From contig JAQJZZ010000019.1 in assembly GCA_030077755.1 (NCBI GenBank), positions 74,501 through 138,500 of the forward strand: DNA of 64,000 nucleotides, in the 5' to 3' direction. Positions 47,039 through 57,800 of the stretch are shown one piece after another. The DNA is from Filosporella fistucella. Taxonomy: Eukaryota > Ascomycota > Leotiomycetes > Helotiales. Under the pieces are notes generated by a model. It was not told where the DNA came from. It made no database searches and saw only the letters and a list, made by a program, of their open reading frames with translations. Position numbers and translations under genes: made by a program. Numbering within the stretch: position 1 is the stretch's first letter; every line of letters begins with the position of its first letter.

Positions 47039-49312
47039 CTAATCAGACTCACAAAACTCTCCATCCTCGCCAACTGTAGTCTCTGGGTATGGAGCAGGCG
47101 TGTACTCAGGAAGACTCCCCTCGGAACTCGTAGCAGTTGGTACAGCATTGATCGTCGTTCCATTCGAGTAGATTGGGTTAACGATAGCGATCTTAGTAGG
47201 GAACGAAGATCCAGAGCTAACACCTGTTGACAGGATAAGAGCAGGAGTAGACGCAGGAGTTACTGGGATCGAAGTCGCATTAGTGAATGTACCATTGATA
47301 CCAGTTGGGAGTGAGGTGGAGAATCCGACAGAATGACTGACAGAAGTGCTTGACGCAAGGGAGGTGTTGAAAGTAGCGGTTTTTGAAGGAAAGATAATGG
47401 ACGAAGTGGCGTTTACGACGGCCGTGGCATTGGTAGTGATGTTGGTGCTCGAGACAGGATCAAGACAGCTGTTATACAGAGAATTGCACATGGAGATCAA
47501 GGTCTCGTCCCCTGAGCTACGGCAGGTATCCTGTGCTGTAGCACAAGTATTCTTGCACTGTGCATAGTCGGCATTACATTCGTTGTCGGCCTTGACACCC
47601 GCGGCACCACAGTCAAAATACTTGGTGGCACAATCTTGGCCAATGGGTGTGGTATCGTTGACGGAGAAAGAGACTAGGCACAAATCGTAGAGACGGAAAC
47701 ATTGTGGCAGTGTTGAGTTGTCCCCGCTGGTATTACAGGTATCATAAGCTCCAGCACATTTGTTCTTGCATTGGGCATTGCCAGCTGAACATGTGTTATC
47801 GGCATCATCGCATGAAAGATATTCGGCGACACAATCATCGCCAATAGCCTCTTGTGCTGTATCGAAGGAGACTAAGCAGCCGGTGTATTGCTTGAGACAA
47901 GGTGCTTTGAGGGCCTCGTCTCCACTGCTCAGGCAGACATCATAAGCAACAGAACAGGTGTTCTTGCATTGAGCGTTGTTTGCTGTGCAGGTATTATCCT
48001 CGAGATCGCAGGACAGATATTTGGAAGTACAATCTTGGGTGGTAACGGGAGTGGTGAATGAGACAAGACAATTGTCGTATTGAGTGAGGCAAGGAGCATC
48101 CAGAGAATCGTCCCCACTGCTTCGGCATGTATCGTAAGATGTAGCGCAAGTATTCTTGCACTGTGCGTTGGTAGCAGAGCAGGTATTGTCATCCCCATCG
48201 CAAGCCATGTACTTTGAAACACAGTCTTGTCCTTCAGCCGTGGTGGAATTATTCTCCCACGCAAATGACACAAGACATCCATTGTACTGTTTCAAACATG
48301 GCTCATAGAGAGAAGAATCTCCGCTGCTGAGACATGTAGAATACGAAGTTGAGCAATCGGTCTTGCATTGAGCGTTACCGGCGGAGCATTCGTTATCAGC
48401 TCCTCCATCGTTTCCGCAGGCAGTGTATTTGGTGACGCAGTCGGTGGCGTTGGCAACGGGAGTGAAGGAAACAAGACAAGAGTCATATTGTGCCAAGCAC
48501 GCTGGCTCATCAGCATCTCCACTGCTAAGACAAGTGCTATAGTTGACTGAACACTTATCCTTGCATTGTGCGCTGTAAGAAGCACAAGTATTGGCATCTA
48601 TTCCATTATCGCGGCAAATTGTGAAGTTGGAAACACAGTCGACTGAGGTTGATGGAGTGAATGAGACCAGGCAATTGTTGTATTGTCCCATACATTGAGA
48701 GTCGTCGGCGGAGCCACTGGATAGGCATGTTCCATAAATCACAGAGCACTTGTCTTTGCACTGTGCATTGTAGGAGTTGCAGGTATTGTCATCCTCTCCG
48801 CTATCGTGACAAGCACTGAATTTGGTAACACAGTCGATGCCTTGGGAGACTTCGCGGGATTGGAAGACACTGAAAGAATCAAGGCAGTTGTTGTATTGCG
48901 TGCTGCAGGCTTCTGAATCTGCTCCGCCGCTGGTTAAACAGGTTCCATAGATCGTAGAGCATTTATCTTTGCATTGTGCGTTGTAGCTATTGCAAGTGTT
49001 GTCCGCTGTACCGTTGTCGTGGCATGAGCTGAAAAGCGATACACAGTCCTTGCCGGCTGAGTTGCTGGCGGTAGAGAAAACGGTGAAGGCATCCAAACAT
49101 GTATTATACTGCTTCATGCAAGCCACATCACCAGCACCGCTCTCAAGACACGTTCCATAGGAATCAGAGCAAGTATTCTTGCACTTCGCATTGTCTGATT
49201 GACAAGTATTGTCAGCTCCGCCATTATCTAAACAGGATGAGTATGAAGAAACACAGTCTTGAGCGACGGCTAAAGTCGCCAGACCGAGAAGTGTGTGAAT
49301 AATAGCTTTCAT
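47039..49312 (-). CDS. Secreted protein of nine tandem eight-cysteine repeats
   Basis: One exon encodes 757 residues. The start MKAIIHTLLGLATLAVAQ is a clean signal peptide, cut near residue 18. Residues 19-618 are nine consecutive repeats of 59-72 residues, each opening with D-C and holding eight cysteines in the order DC-x(6)-C, C, (A-Q-C-K), C, (Y-x-x-C), C, (Y-x-x-C-L). The shared core is A-Q-C-K-x-x-C-…-Y-x-T-C and ends in Q-Y-x-x-C-L-x-S-F. Residues 619-757 are a Ser/Thr/Ala-rich, likely O-glycosylated tail with several N-x-S/T sites; the end E-F-C-E-S-D is not a GPI signal. I do not recognise a named domain. A secreted or wall-bound, heavily disulfide-bonded adhesin-like or matrix protein is the natural inference. 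The repeats are diverged, so the array is not a recent duplication. Confidence 0.85.
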   Translation of the reverse strand: MKAIIHTLLGLATLAVAQDCVSSYSSCLDNGGADNTCQSDNAKCKNTCSDSYGTCLESGAGDVACMKQYNTCLDAFTVFSTASNSAGKDCVSLFSSCHDNGTADNTCNSYNAQCKDKCSTIYGTCLTSGGADSEACSTQYNNCLDSFSVFQSREVSQGIDCVTKFSACHDSGEDDNTCNSYNAQCKDKCSVIYGTCLSSGSADDSQCMGQYNNCLVSFTPSTSVDCVSNFTICRDNGIDANTCASYSAQCKDKCSVNYSTCLSSGDADEPACLAQYDSCLVSFTPVANATDCVTKYTACGNDGGADNECSAGNAQCKTDCSTSYSTCLSSGDSSLYEPCLKQYNGCLVSFAWENNSTTAEGQDCVSKYMACDGDDNTCSATNAQCKNTCATSYDTCRSSGDDSLDAPCLTQYDNCLVSFTTPVTTQDCTSKYLSCDLEDNTCTANNAQCKNTCSVAYDVCLSSGDEALKAPCLKQYTGCLVSFDTAQEAIGDDCVAEYLSCDDADNTCSAGNAQCKNKCAGAYDTCNTSGDNSTLPQCFRLYDLCLVSFSVNDTTPIGQDCATKYFDCGAAGVKADNECNADYAQCKNTCATAQDTCRSSGDETLISMCNSLYNSCLDPVSSTNITTNATAVVNATSSIIFPSKTATFNTSLASSTSVSHSVGFSTSLPTGINGTFTNATSIPVTPASTPALILSTGVSSGSSFPTKIAIVNPIYSNGTTINAVPTATSSEGSLPEYTPAPYPETTVGEDGEFCESD
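47459..49258 (-). repeat. Nine protein-coding tandem repeats, period about 195-215 bp
   Basis: Counting from the mature N-terminus, the units span residues 19-88, 89-159, 160-224, 225-290, 291-362, 363-426, 427-492, 493-559 and 560-618. Every unit has exactly eight cysteines. Units 2 and 3 are the most alike (both have C-N-S-Y-N-A-Q-C-K-D-K-C), and units 6 to 8 share a shortened first loop. Confidence 0.85.
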
Positions 49313-49576
49313 TATGTAAAAGTATGGGCAAAAAACAGGAAATTAACGATAGTGGTTCGAAGTACGAAACTTCGAGTGAAAAACGAGCGACGGCGAGGTT
49401 GAGAGGGAGGTAAAGAGGAGGAGGAAGAGGATGGAAAGAGAGCAGAAGACATCGTGAACACTTCAAAATAAAGGACTTTTAAACGATATCGCCCCACAAG
49501 ATAAAGTCCATAGTATCCTCAATTAATCTTGTGTTGGTCATTCTGCTGGGTTGAGCGAAAGTCGTTGTGGATCAAT
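49313..49576. promoter_or_regulatory. Promoter region of the nine-repeat secreted protein
   Basis: This lies directly upstream of the minus-strand ATG at 49312. Read on the minus strand it shows a long pyrimidine-rich tract (the plus-strand GAGG-rich stretch near 49385-49440), typical of highly expressed fungal genes. Confidence 0.4.
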
Positions 49577-50024
49577 TCAGGGGGTTTTTCCTGCTTTTAT
49601 CTTTGCCAGAGTCTTGCCATGGCCAAGCGCAAAGCATAAGTCCCAGATTAGAAATCTTCTCCACTTGAAGATATTCTGTTCGGCAGAAAGCTCCGAGAGG
49701 ATACAGACAAGTGACGTCCTTTCAGCAAATAGGGCATCACAAGATGTGAAATCAGACTTAGATTTGATGCCATTCACATTGAACCCCTCATACTCTTCGA
49801 AAATTTTCCTCAATTACGCCCGAGTCAGTCGAAAGACTTTCTCGGAGCCAATGACGCGACCAAGGATATTTCTGTGGAGCTGGAGAAATTGTGGTTCGTG
49901 CATGATGGATGTGCAGTACTTTATCGAAGAGCTTAAATAGATTTTCATGAGCTTCAAATCTTGCGATACGAATTAAAGGGGAGATGTGTATATTGAGACA
50001 TATCGTATTGAGTAGAGTATGCAC
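49577..50024 (-). pseudogene. Probable broken gene fragment, unknown family
   Basis: Two overlapping minus-strand frames have strong protein-like composition and appear to continue one another across a one-base shift near 49788-49800. The first ends S-G-V-I-E-E-N-F-R-R-V; the second resumes Y-E-G-F-N-V-N-G-I and runs to K-W-R-R-F-L-I-W-D-L and A-L-G-H-G-K-T-L. No start codon or partner exon can be placed, and I do not recognise the family. It lies at the edge of the decayed region that extends to 60 kb, which favours a pseudogene remnant. A spurious match of two chance frames cannot be excluded. Confidence 0.4.
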
Positions 50025-51589
50025 TACTTGTTGCTGCTGGAGCTGGAAGATTGGGGAGGTGAAGTGCTTATAGTATCAGACGTGTTTGAAGTCGACGAAA
50101 ATTCGAATGTGAAGTGGACCACCTTGACCGTATTTGGTAAGTTAGGTAGGTCTTTGTGCGCCTAAGGCTGCCACGTGTATTTAGTCCTCTTCTGCCACAC
50201 TTTCACAATACACCCACTCCATACCACAACAAGCTCCACAGTCCTAGGTACCTCCGAATATGAAGCAAGGTTGCCATCATGTGACTGTTCAATGATTGAC
50301 TTCTAGGTACCTACCCTGGGTAGCAATCCTTTTCGAGGTTACACATACTTCCAATTGAATGAGATAGACCGGATAGATTTCCCCCTCAATCTGGTTTCTC
50401 TTTTGCTGTCGAAGCTCAACGACCCATGAATCCTGTCTCCAGTTTCAATGAATTGTATCATGTGACTATAACTTATGATAACCTCAGCCGCTGGCTGTGA
50501 TCTCTAGCTGACTCGGGCTCGGGGTCTAGATTTCCCGATCGTACCCACCCCAAATAGACGTTATTGTCCATTAAGACTCCGACATATGCCCGCATTACGA
50601 ATTCTACCTAGGTAGATGGGGAGAATGTACGGAGTGAAGTCTGGAGGATGAGGACCACGTCCAATGTAATTGAGCTTCCATCGCCAACATTTGGTACCCT
50701 CAATTACTTCGTTCACTATCATACCTATGCCGCTTCTACAGAGAGCGCCACACGAAAGGTCTTAGGGAGTACGTCGTGCTCTGGATTACCGGTCAACGCG
50801 TCGATGCTTTACATTATATGCCAGCAAGGGAGCTGCGACAATAACACCCTTTGACGCCAAGTGGCCTCCATCAAGACAATGGGCGGCTGTACTACTTCCA
50901 TCGATGGAATTCTCCTCAAAATCTGGCTGGTGACATCCTTTTACTCATCTCTCACGGCCTTTCTTACATGTGGTTGGGATGTATCAGGACTATACCGACC
51001 TTTCACGCTCGGCTTCAAGAGACGATAGACTGGCGCGGACCACCAATTATCTTCGAACAGCTTTTGCTCACCACTCTGCCAGAATACTCGACGAAGAGCA
51101 TTCCACTGAGCGTGGGCTGTCTCAGTATATCATCAAAGCGATGAGTGAACATCATTGTAACTCCGACTGCCTCGTCTACCAATACAGTATTTAGATCGCC
51201 ATCAAATGCACTGGGCATGATATGAAAAGCAGGTATGAAATCAATCCCTCCGCTACCGCGGACTGATGACTGACTCCACGCAGGTCAAGTGGCTCATACC
51301 TGCTATTGATATGATGCGACACTTTCGGCAGATCACCTTCAACTCTACCTGGCCAGTCCCAGGATTTCGTACATTGCAATTATTCATGATATGTTGTGGG
51401 ATATATATGGACAATGGACATGGGGTATACAATCACGGCCGCAGCGTGGCTAGGTAGGCAGGTATCGTTCGAAGGCCCTTGGGAATAGCAAATCACCAAA
51501 TCCTCCCAGATATAGAACCCTTCCGGAGAGGAACCTTGATTTTATCCCACAAGCTCCCACCTAATACTGAATCGTCGGATAAAGTGGAA
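50025..51589. other. Intergenic 1.6 kb, no supported gene
   Basis: It has several palindromic TACCTAGGTA-like words (near 50246, 50304 and 50606). Short frames on both strands between 50650 and 51480 show no domain and no coherent splicing. They may be older remnants of the same decayed block. Confidence 0.4.
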
Positions 51590-54180
51590 TCCTTCTCCAG
51601 ATGTTTTGGACATTCTCGAGGCGTGGCTTGGCCCTGCGTTTCACAAAAGAATTACGACAGATTGAATTCGTGGATCGGTCCAGGCGCAGCACAAATCCAT
51701 TCTTCCATGGATGACTAGAGTTGTGGCCAACATGCATCACACCAGTGGAATCCAAGAAATCTTCTTTGGTTCGTGAACAGTATCCAAGCGGATGATCCTT
51801 CGACATAATTTGTTCGAACAGCATACTGTAGGAACCATTGTCGGCCAATGCTCTCTGAACTCATACTTGCCCGAAATGACCATATCACGGTTGCTTCGAA
51901 GTTTTAGCTTCCTGCAGATCGAATTGCATTGGTGTGCGACGAGGAAAAACTTGAAACCGTCTGCATTCAAATTCGTGTCACTGAGCTTGATCCTTTCTGG
52001 GCCAAGTGTCCGGATTGATGGATCGGTCAGTAAGTGACCCACACCTTGCAGATCGTTCACCTAAGGCAATGGTCAGGTCAGGTCATGATTCCAATGATTG
52101 GTGACTATCAGTTGTTCTTCATACGTACCAGCAAATTTCCCCATGATCGTTCAAAGGTAAAATGGGAGAAAGCCTGCACTGTTTGGCTGACTGGATCATC
52201 GGTACTGCCAAATTGTGTTGCTGTTGTACTTGGCATATTCGCCATCGATAAAACGTTCAAGTGAAAGATACTTGCTGCGAGTGTCTGACCTATCAGAAAG
52301 TGTTTCCCGCTTTCTCTTCAGACATGTAGTAACGATAAAGTCGACGGGGTGCTCTGCCTCGAGCAGACTGTTGAATTCTAGAGCAAATGCTTTGCACAGT
52401 GCCTGAATGCGCATGTCCTCAGCCACATGAGCACGACTCTTTCCGTCGTTCGAGATGAATGACTTGACCACAAACTTGCTGGTAGACGATGTCGTTCGGG
52501 CATAAGACGCTGTACGCAGAGCTCCTTGGCTGAATGGTCTCGATCTAGCACGAATGGTAAGTTGTGTCACACTAAGCTTTATGTGCTCGTCAGCTGTTAT
52601 CATATTGTTCAATGTACTTGCGCCATGCACAACAACATCTGGGCAGAAACCTTCCATATTCATGGTTTCATCAAGCCAGCCGGCCAAATCCCACCGGGGT
52701 GGAACCCGTTCTAGTCGTATGGTTTCCGTGCTGACAGCGCTGCTACCGTCCTCATTAATGGCTGAGAGGTAGGTCGGCATATCTGATAGGTGCCGGCCTG
52801 CTGTACCATTCCCTGCTGTGCTTACCGTCATCGATAGACAACCAGCGGTGCGAGAGACCGAGTCGGTGACACTTCTCGCGACCAAATGCTTGAGCTCGTT
52901 GTATGAGGTGGCAAGTTTAAATTCTTCGAATCGCGCCTCTACATTCTGGCTCATTACTCCCTTATCAATGACTTTGCTCCAGTACTTGTTAGTGGGGAGA
53001 AGTTTAATATCAGCGCCAGATTCTCCGTAAAGTTTAGAGAACTCAAACGCCATACGGTCAGTCGAGGAGTTGATCCGAAGTAGAGCGTAGTTAATCTTGA
53101 GTTGAATCAACTGCCTAAAGAAGTGGTTCGTAGGTAAGCCCGTGTGGCTCACTCCCTGGTACGAACGCCCATCAGATGATCGGGTAAAATCTGCAGGTTA
53201 TTGCCATGCGATGGGGCATCAGTGATGTGGATGATGCATCGCGTTTGCTGTTCCCACGATGCATTCATCGCCTGACAAATACCTCCTGAGACATTATCCG
53301 GCGCATCACCCCCACCAGTGGCTCTCAATGTCCCTAAGAAAGTGCGTACTCCCTCCGTAGGAGCCGTGAAATTGAGAAATTGGATGTTAGGTGTGTCTTG
53401 ATGGTCTTTGTAACCAACAACCGCAACACGGACTTCTGACTCGTTGAGGAAAGGCTTGAAAATGTCAGTGACAATGCTGTTTATTTGGGTCTTTGCGGCT
53501 TCAATATATCTCCCCATTGATCCCTTAGTATCAATCAGAAATAGGGTATCTGGTGAGCATGCTTTTCGAAGAGACCGTCCATTTTCCGATGTGACGTATG
53601 AGTTTTAGCATGATTGATTTCTTCATCTAACTCTCGAAGCTTTAATTTGGCATCAGCAGCTGATCCTCGAGGGAGATAGAGGGTGAGGGAGTTTGGTAGG
53701 TCGTGACTTCCCAAAGCTGGCCTTGAGATACCCTTTCCGATTCGATACGAGGGAGGGCAGTCTGTTACAATGCCTCGTGTCAACGAAGTAAGTGACAACT
53801 CGTTGGTCAGCGATCGCACAACATCGGGGGAGGTATGGAAACGAGAAGACGATGGTGCTACAGATGGGGTGCTGCGAGGTTCAAAGAAGGGAGAGCGCCG
53901 AGGCACGATTCTGTCTGCTGCCGATGATGTCTCGCCCCAAAGTTCGCGCGACGAAATTCGATCTCGAGCCAATGCAATGCTCCGCGGGCTGTCATCTCCT
54001 GAAGCCTCAGCCTCAGCCTCTATCATCACCTTGGATTCCACTCTTTCAACGGCTTCGACTCTCTCAATATCTTCCTCGCCATCAGGAATATAATCTCTAG
54101 CCCGGCAATCCCACGATAGCCATCGGTCATCGATTCCGAAACTTTCGGCTATGGTTCAGGTGCCATAATCGAAGATGGAG
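51590..54180 (-). pseudogene. VWA plus alpha-kinase gene, disrupted
   Basis: Read on the minus strand, the parts of one VwkA-like protein appear in order but in changing frames. They are: a disordered Ser/Pro head ending L-D-E-E-I-N-H; a von Willebrand A domain (C-S-P-D-T-L-F-L-I-D-T-K-G-S-M-G, V-V-G-Y-K-D-H, G-G-G-D-A-P-D-N-V); a middle region (52200-53150, one 300-codon open stretch); an alpha-kinase domain (K-Y-L-S-L-E-R-F-I-D-G-E-Y, then D-L-Q-G-V-G-H-L-L-T-D-P); and the zinc-site tail C-N-x-I-C-R-K-L. Frame breaks lie near 53580-53592, 53150-53165, 53113-53118, 52205 and 51750-51762, possibly also 54160. Stops follow at 51717-51715 (TAG) and 51654-51652 (TAA). One GT-AG intron survives at 52061-52128. 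The MIDAS motif has Lys where Ser/Thr is normal. Living relatives are Ser/Thr kinases unlike ordinary kinases. Several assembly errors in one gene would be the alternative, but the stops argue for decay. Confidence 0.8.
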
Positions 54181-54850
54181 GCGAGAATTGGCAGCAGTTG
54201 ACTCAATAAGGCAGCCGGAAGTTGCGTCTACCCAGAACCCGATCACGAGCCTTGATTATGAAGAAGTCGGAAAACGAAAATGCAGAACCGGCATTGCAGT
54301 AGGCTATCTATATGGTCTGGCCCGATGAGGGATGCCCTTCAGCCTTCATCGTCTGCCCATCTGCAAGTTGAGCTGGCACTATTGAAGCTGAGCGTTCTGT
54401 TCACCACACATGAGGCTTAGAGGCTGTACCGTTGATATTAAATGCAGACTTTAAATGTGATGGATCGGGTTCTATTAGCATAGCCAGGTGTGTGACTTCT
54501 CATTGATACGGTGCCTTGTTTGCTGAATCAAATGTCCAGTATTAGTCAAGACCAATGATCTGAGAACTCGAGACAACCAGCACCATCTAGAACCTGACCA
54601 CAACTCATAATAACCGTGAGCGCAAAAACCATATTGCTTTTACTTTACGAAGGGACAATAAATCCACACCGAACAAGACAGGCCATTATTTCCAGAGCGG
54701 CTACGTTCGACTTGGTGCGCATGTTGTGGTATACCGAAATGCCTGGCGCTGTGGTAGAGCTGGTGGGTATGAGCCGAACTTAAACTTGTGAAAGGCTTGA
54801 GACAGTTGATTTGATGATGCAGGCTGGAAATAGTATGCGATTTTTCACTC
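54181..54850. other. Spacer between two divergent pseudogenes
   Basis: About 0.67 kb lies between the start-side ends of the kinase and ankyrin pseudogenes, and it once presumably held both promoters. No open frame of note is seen. Confidence 0.4.
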
Positions 54851-57800
54851 TTGGTCTTGATACTCTCCGAACCATCACATCAACCTATACTGCAGAGATT
54901 TGATGGCATCTCGATGTCCTACATGGAGTCGACCGTCAAAAGTATACCAGTTTCTACTGCCAGCACTTTGGGGTCCGAGAGCCAACTACTTGACTCTCTT
55001 CTCCGCAAGGCTGAAGCCGCCAGTACTCCTCCACCAGATTCAATTCTGATGATGGTTCAGCCTCCGCCATTTGTTGACTATCGGGCTATTTAACTCCCAA
55101 TAGTACAGAGCTTGCGCACTCGTCACTTGTCCAGCGGCGAATTAGCGACCCAAAATACCAGCCTCCAGAGTTACAGCTCCGACATGTCTTCAGAACTCCA
55201 AAGCGCAAGAAGGCAAAACGTGATCAAGATAAATAGACATTTACCAAACAGGAAGTTGCGATGGAATTCGAAGCTATCCTGGCTCGCGACGTCCTCGAGC
55301 CTGCTGGGATTGCACAGGGACTACAGTCCTACGCACCCGGAACCTCCTTGAGTGATCTTTGGATTCAACTTCATGAGAAGATTGATAAAGGATCAAGATT
55401 CAGTCTGGGGATGTCAAAAGTATATTTGGTTCCAGAACTTCTATAGCTGAACAATGTTACGAATCGTCACGATGTTGATTACATCCGCTTGATGTGTCAA
55501 ACAGGTGTGGAGCAATATGCTATGGACAGGGCTTTCAGAATCGCGATCTCCAAGCTTTCTATGAAAGCAATGGAAGTTCTCCTTGCTTTCGGCGCTTCCG
55601 CATCTGGATGCCAGGAGAATTTCCGAGAGAGAGTTAAACTTCATGACACATCTCTTGTGAGGCTCTTATTGTCGGCACCAGATGCAATGAGCATTGATGT
55701 ATGGAGGTATTGCCTGCAACCACTTGTACATACTTGGGGAGATGGTATCGATTAGTCCTCTCGCATCTTACGGCTATGCATTGCCCATCGGCCAGCCATT
55801 GCATGCAAACAGTTGCTCCTCAAGGCACTGAGATCTCAAAACCTGCCAGCAACATCAATATTGCTTTCTTACACCAATCTTGTGGAGGAAAATCACGCAA
55901 AACTTTTCGAACAAGTATCTGAAATGGTCTGCAGCTTTGACTCTGATGAAGGCAAAATTCACTTTTTCGAAACGCTCTCAAAGTTGGGGCCCGTTTCTGA
56001 CTGCGCGGTGCTTTCGCAGAGAACTCTTGAGTTGCGTGACAGCTCGGCATTTCCGCTTGATTCGGGTTCTCGTGAATTCTGGTATTTATTTAGATATCGA
56101 ACCCAGCAATTCATTGACGTTAGCTGTTTCGCGCATGGACTTAAGGTACTACAACTGTTGACCAACAGGAAAATGGCCTTGCCGGCCGCGCAAGCTCTCT
56201 CACATGTCCCTGGTTCGACCCTAGAATCAGATGTGATGCGCCTTCTGGAGTTATTTGGCCCAGCAGGATTCAAGGGGGATAATTTGGATCTTTACCTGGT
56301 GACTGTTGTACCAAAGCAGTATGTTTTAGTGGTCAAAACATTAATCGAATACGGAGCCTCTGTCGAGCATGGACAGGCTTCCGCGATCCGGACCGTGCTG
56401 AAAATTGCGAACTTCGCCATTCTGGAGCTTTTGCTCAGAAAAGATTGCTCAGCTCGGACTCTGTCTGCGGCCATACCTACTGCGATGGCGATGACTTCGA
56501 GGCCTGTCAGGATGACAGTCATTCGGTCCCTTCTGGCAAAAGTTGTGCATAGTACACATTTTCATGGTCCTCTTCATCGATTGATCTCAGAGCACGGAGC
56601 GTTAGACTTTGAGCTAATGCGGTTACTTTTTGAGCATCACGCGATCGTGGATGGAGATAGTGGCGCTGCCAACAATGCTTCCTCACCACCGTGGAAAGAG
56701 GCAACTTGAAGATGCTAAAGCTATTGTGGAATGCTGGCCGCCTCAGAACTGAGACTCTATCTACTGCAATCCCTGGTGCTTTTGAAGCGAAAAACACCGT
56801 AGAGCACAAATTGACGCAAGAGATCATGAGGTTTCTGCTCGAACAAGGAGCTGGTGGAGACCTGATACACAAGACTCTTGTGAAAGCGGCTCTCGAGGAC
56901 TTTCAGCTTGATATCGTACGGCTGCTATTGGAAAAGGGGGCGAATGCAAATTTTTCACAAGGGATCTATTTCACCATCGCTCTGCAAACAGGAAACCTGA
57001 AATTGCTAGAACTTCTTTGCACCCGATATCCTCCTAGCTTCGATTCCATCAAGAAAACGCTTCCAATAGCTATTCATCCAAATAAACTACAAGGAAACAG
57101 CATTGAAGATGTTTATGAGTGCCGCTTCTTCCTGCTGTCTTGATGCTTGGTGGAGCTCTGACTGCCTTAGAGGTAATCCTAACACAAATTCAACCCTCCA
57201 GTTATTGCTCCAGCACAGGCTTAGCGTCGATATCGGGCGTGGCAGCCTTCTTTGGTTCGCTATTCACGAAGGAAACCTGCCCCTTCTGAGAATGTTGCTC
57301 GGTGCAAATCCGACAGTGCCTTCAATCAAAGCTGCATTTCGGGTGGCTAGTGAGTGTTCTTCCCGCCTTTTCGAACGCAACGTGATGAAACTTCTTCTTG
57401 AGGCAGTGAAATTAGCAGAAATTGGGCAAACAAATGTCTTTCTACGCAACAATGAGATTGCAATATCCGGTGACATGGCAGGTGTGGAGCTTCTTCTTCA
57501 TCACAGAGCAGATATCGATGTTGGTGACGGAGTTGCTGTTGCGCAGGCTGCGTTGACAGGGTCGATTCTGGTATTGGACTTGTTAATATCTTCCCATCCA
57601 TCTACTGCTTCTATAGGCCTTGCGTGCCTTGCAATGACAACAACTGACGGAAACTGGAAAGATAAGCAGAAAATTTGGGAAATCCTCATCGCCAGTAGAG
57701 ATTCCTTGCCCGAGGCAGAAATGGCACGATTACTGCATGACTCTATTGTCAAATACCCGAAGCACGCCGAGCTTCCACTTCTATTATTAGCACACAGTAC

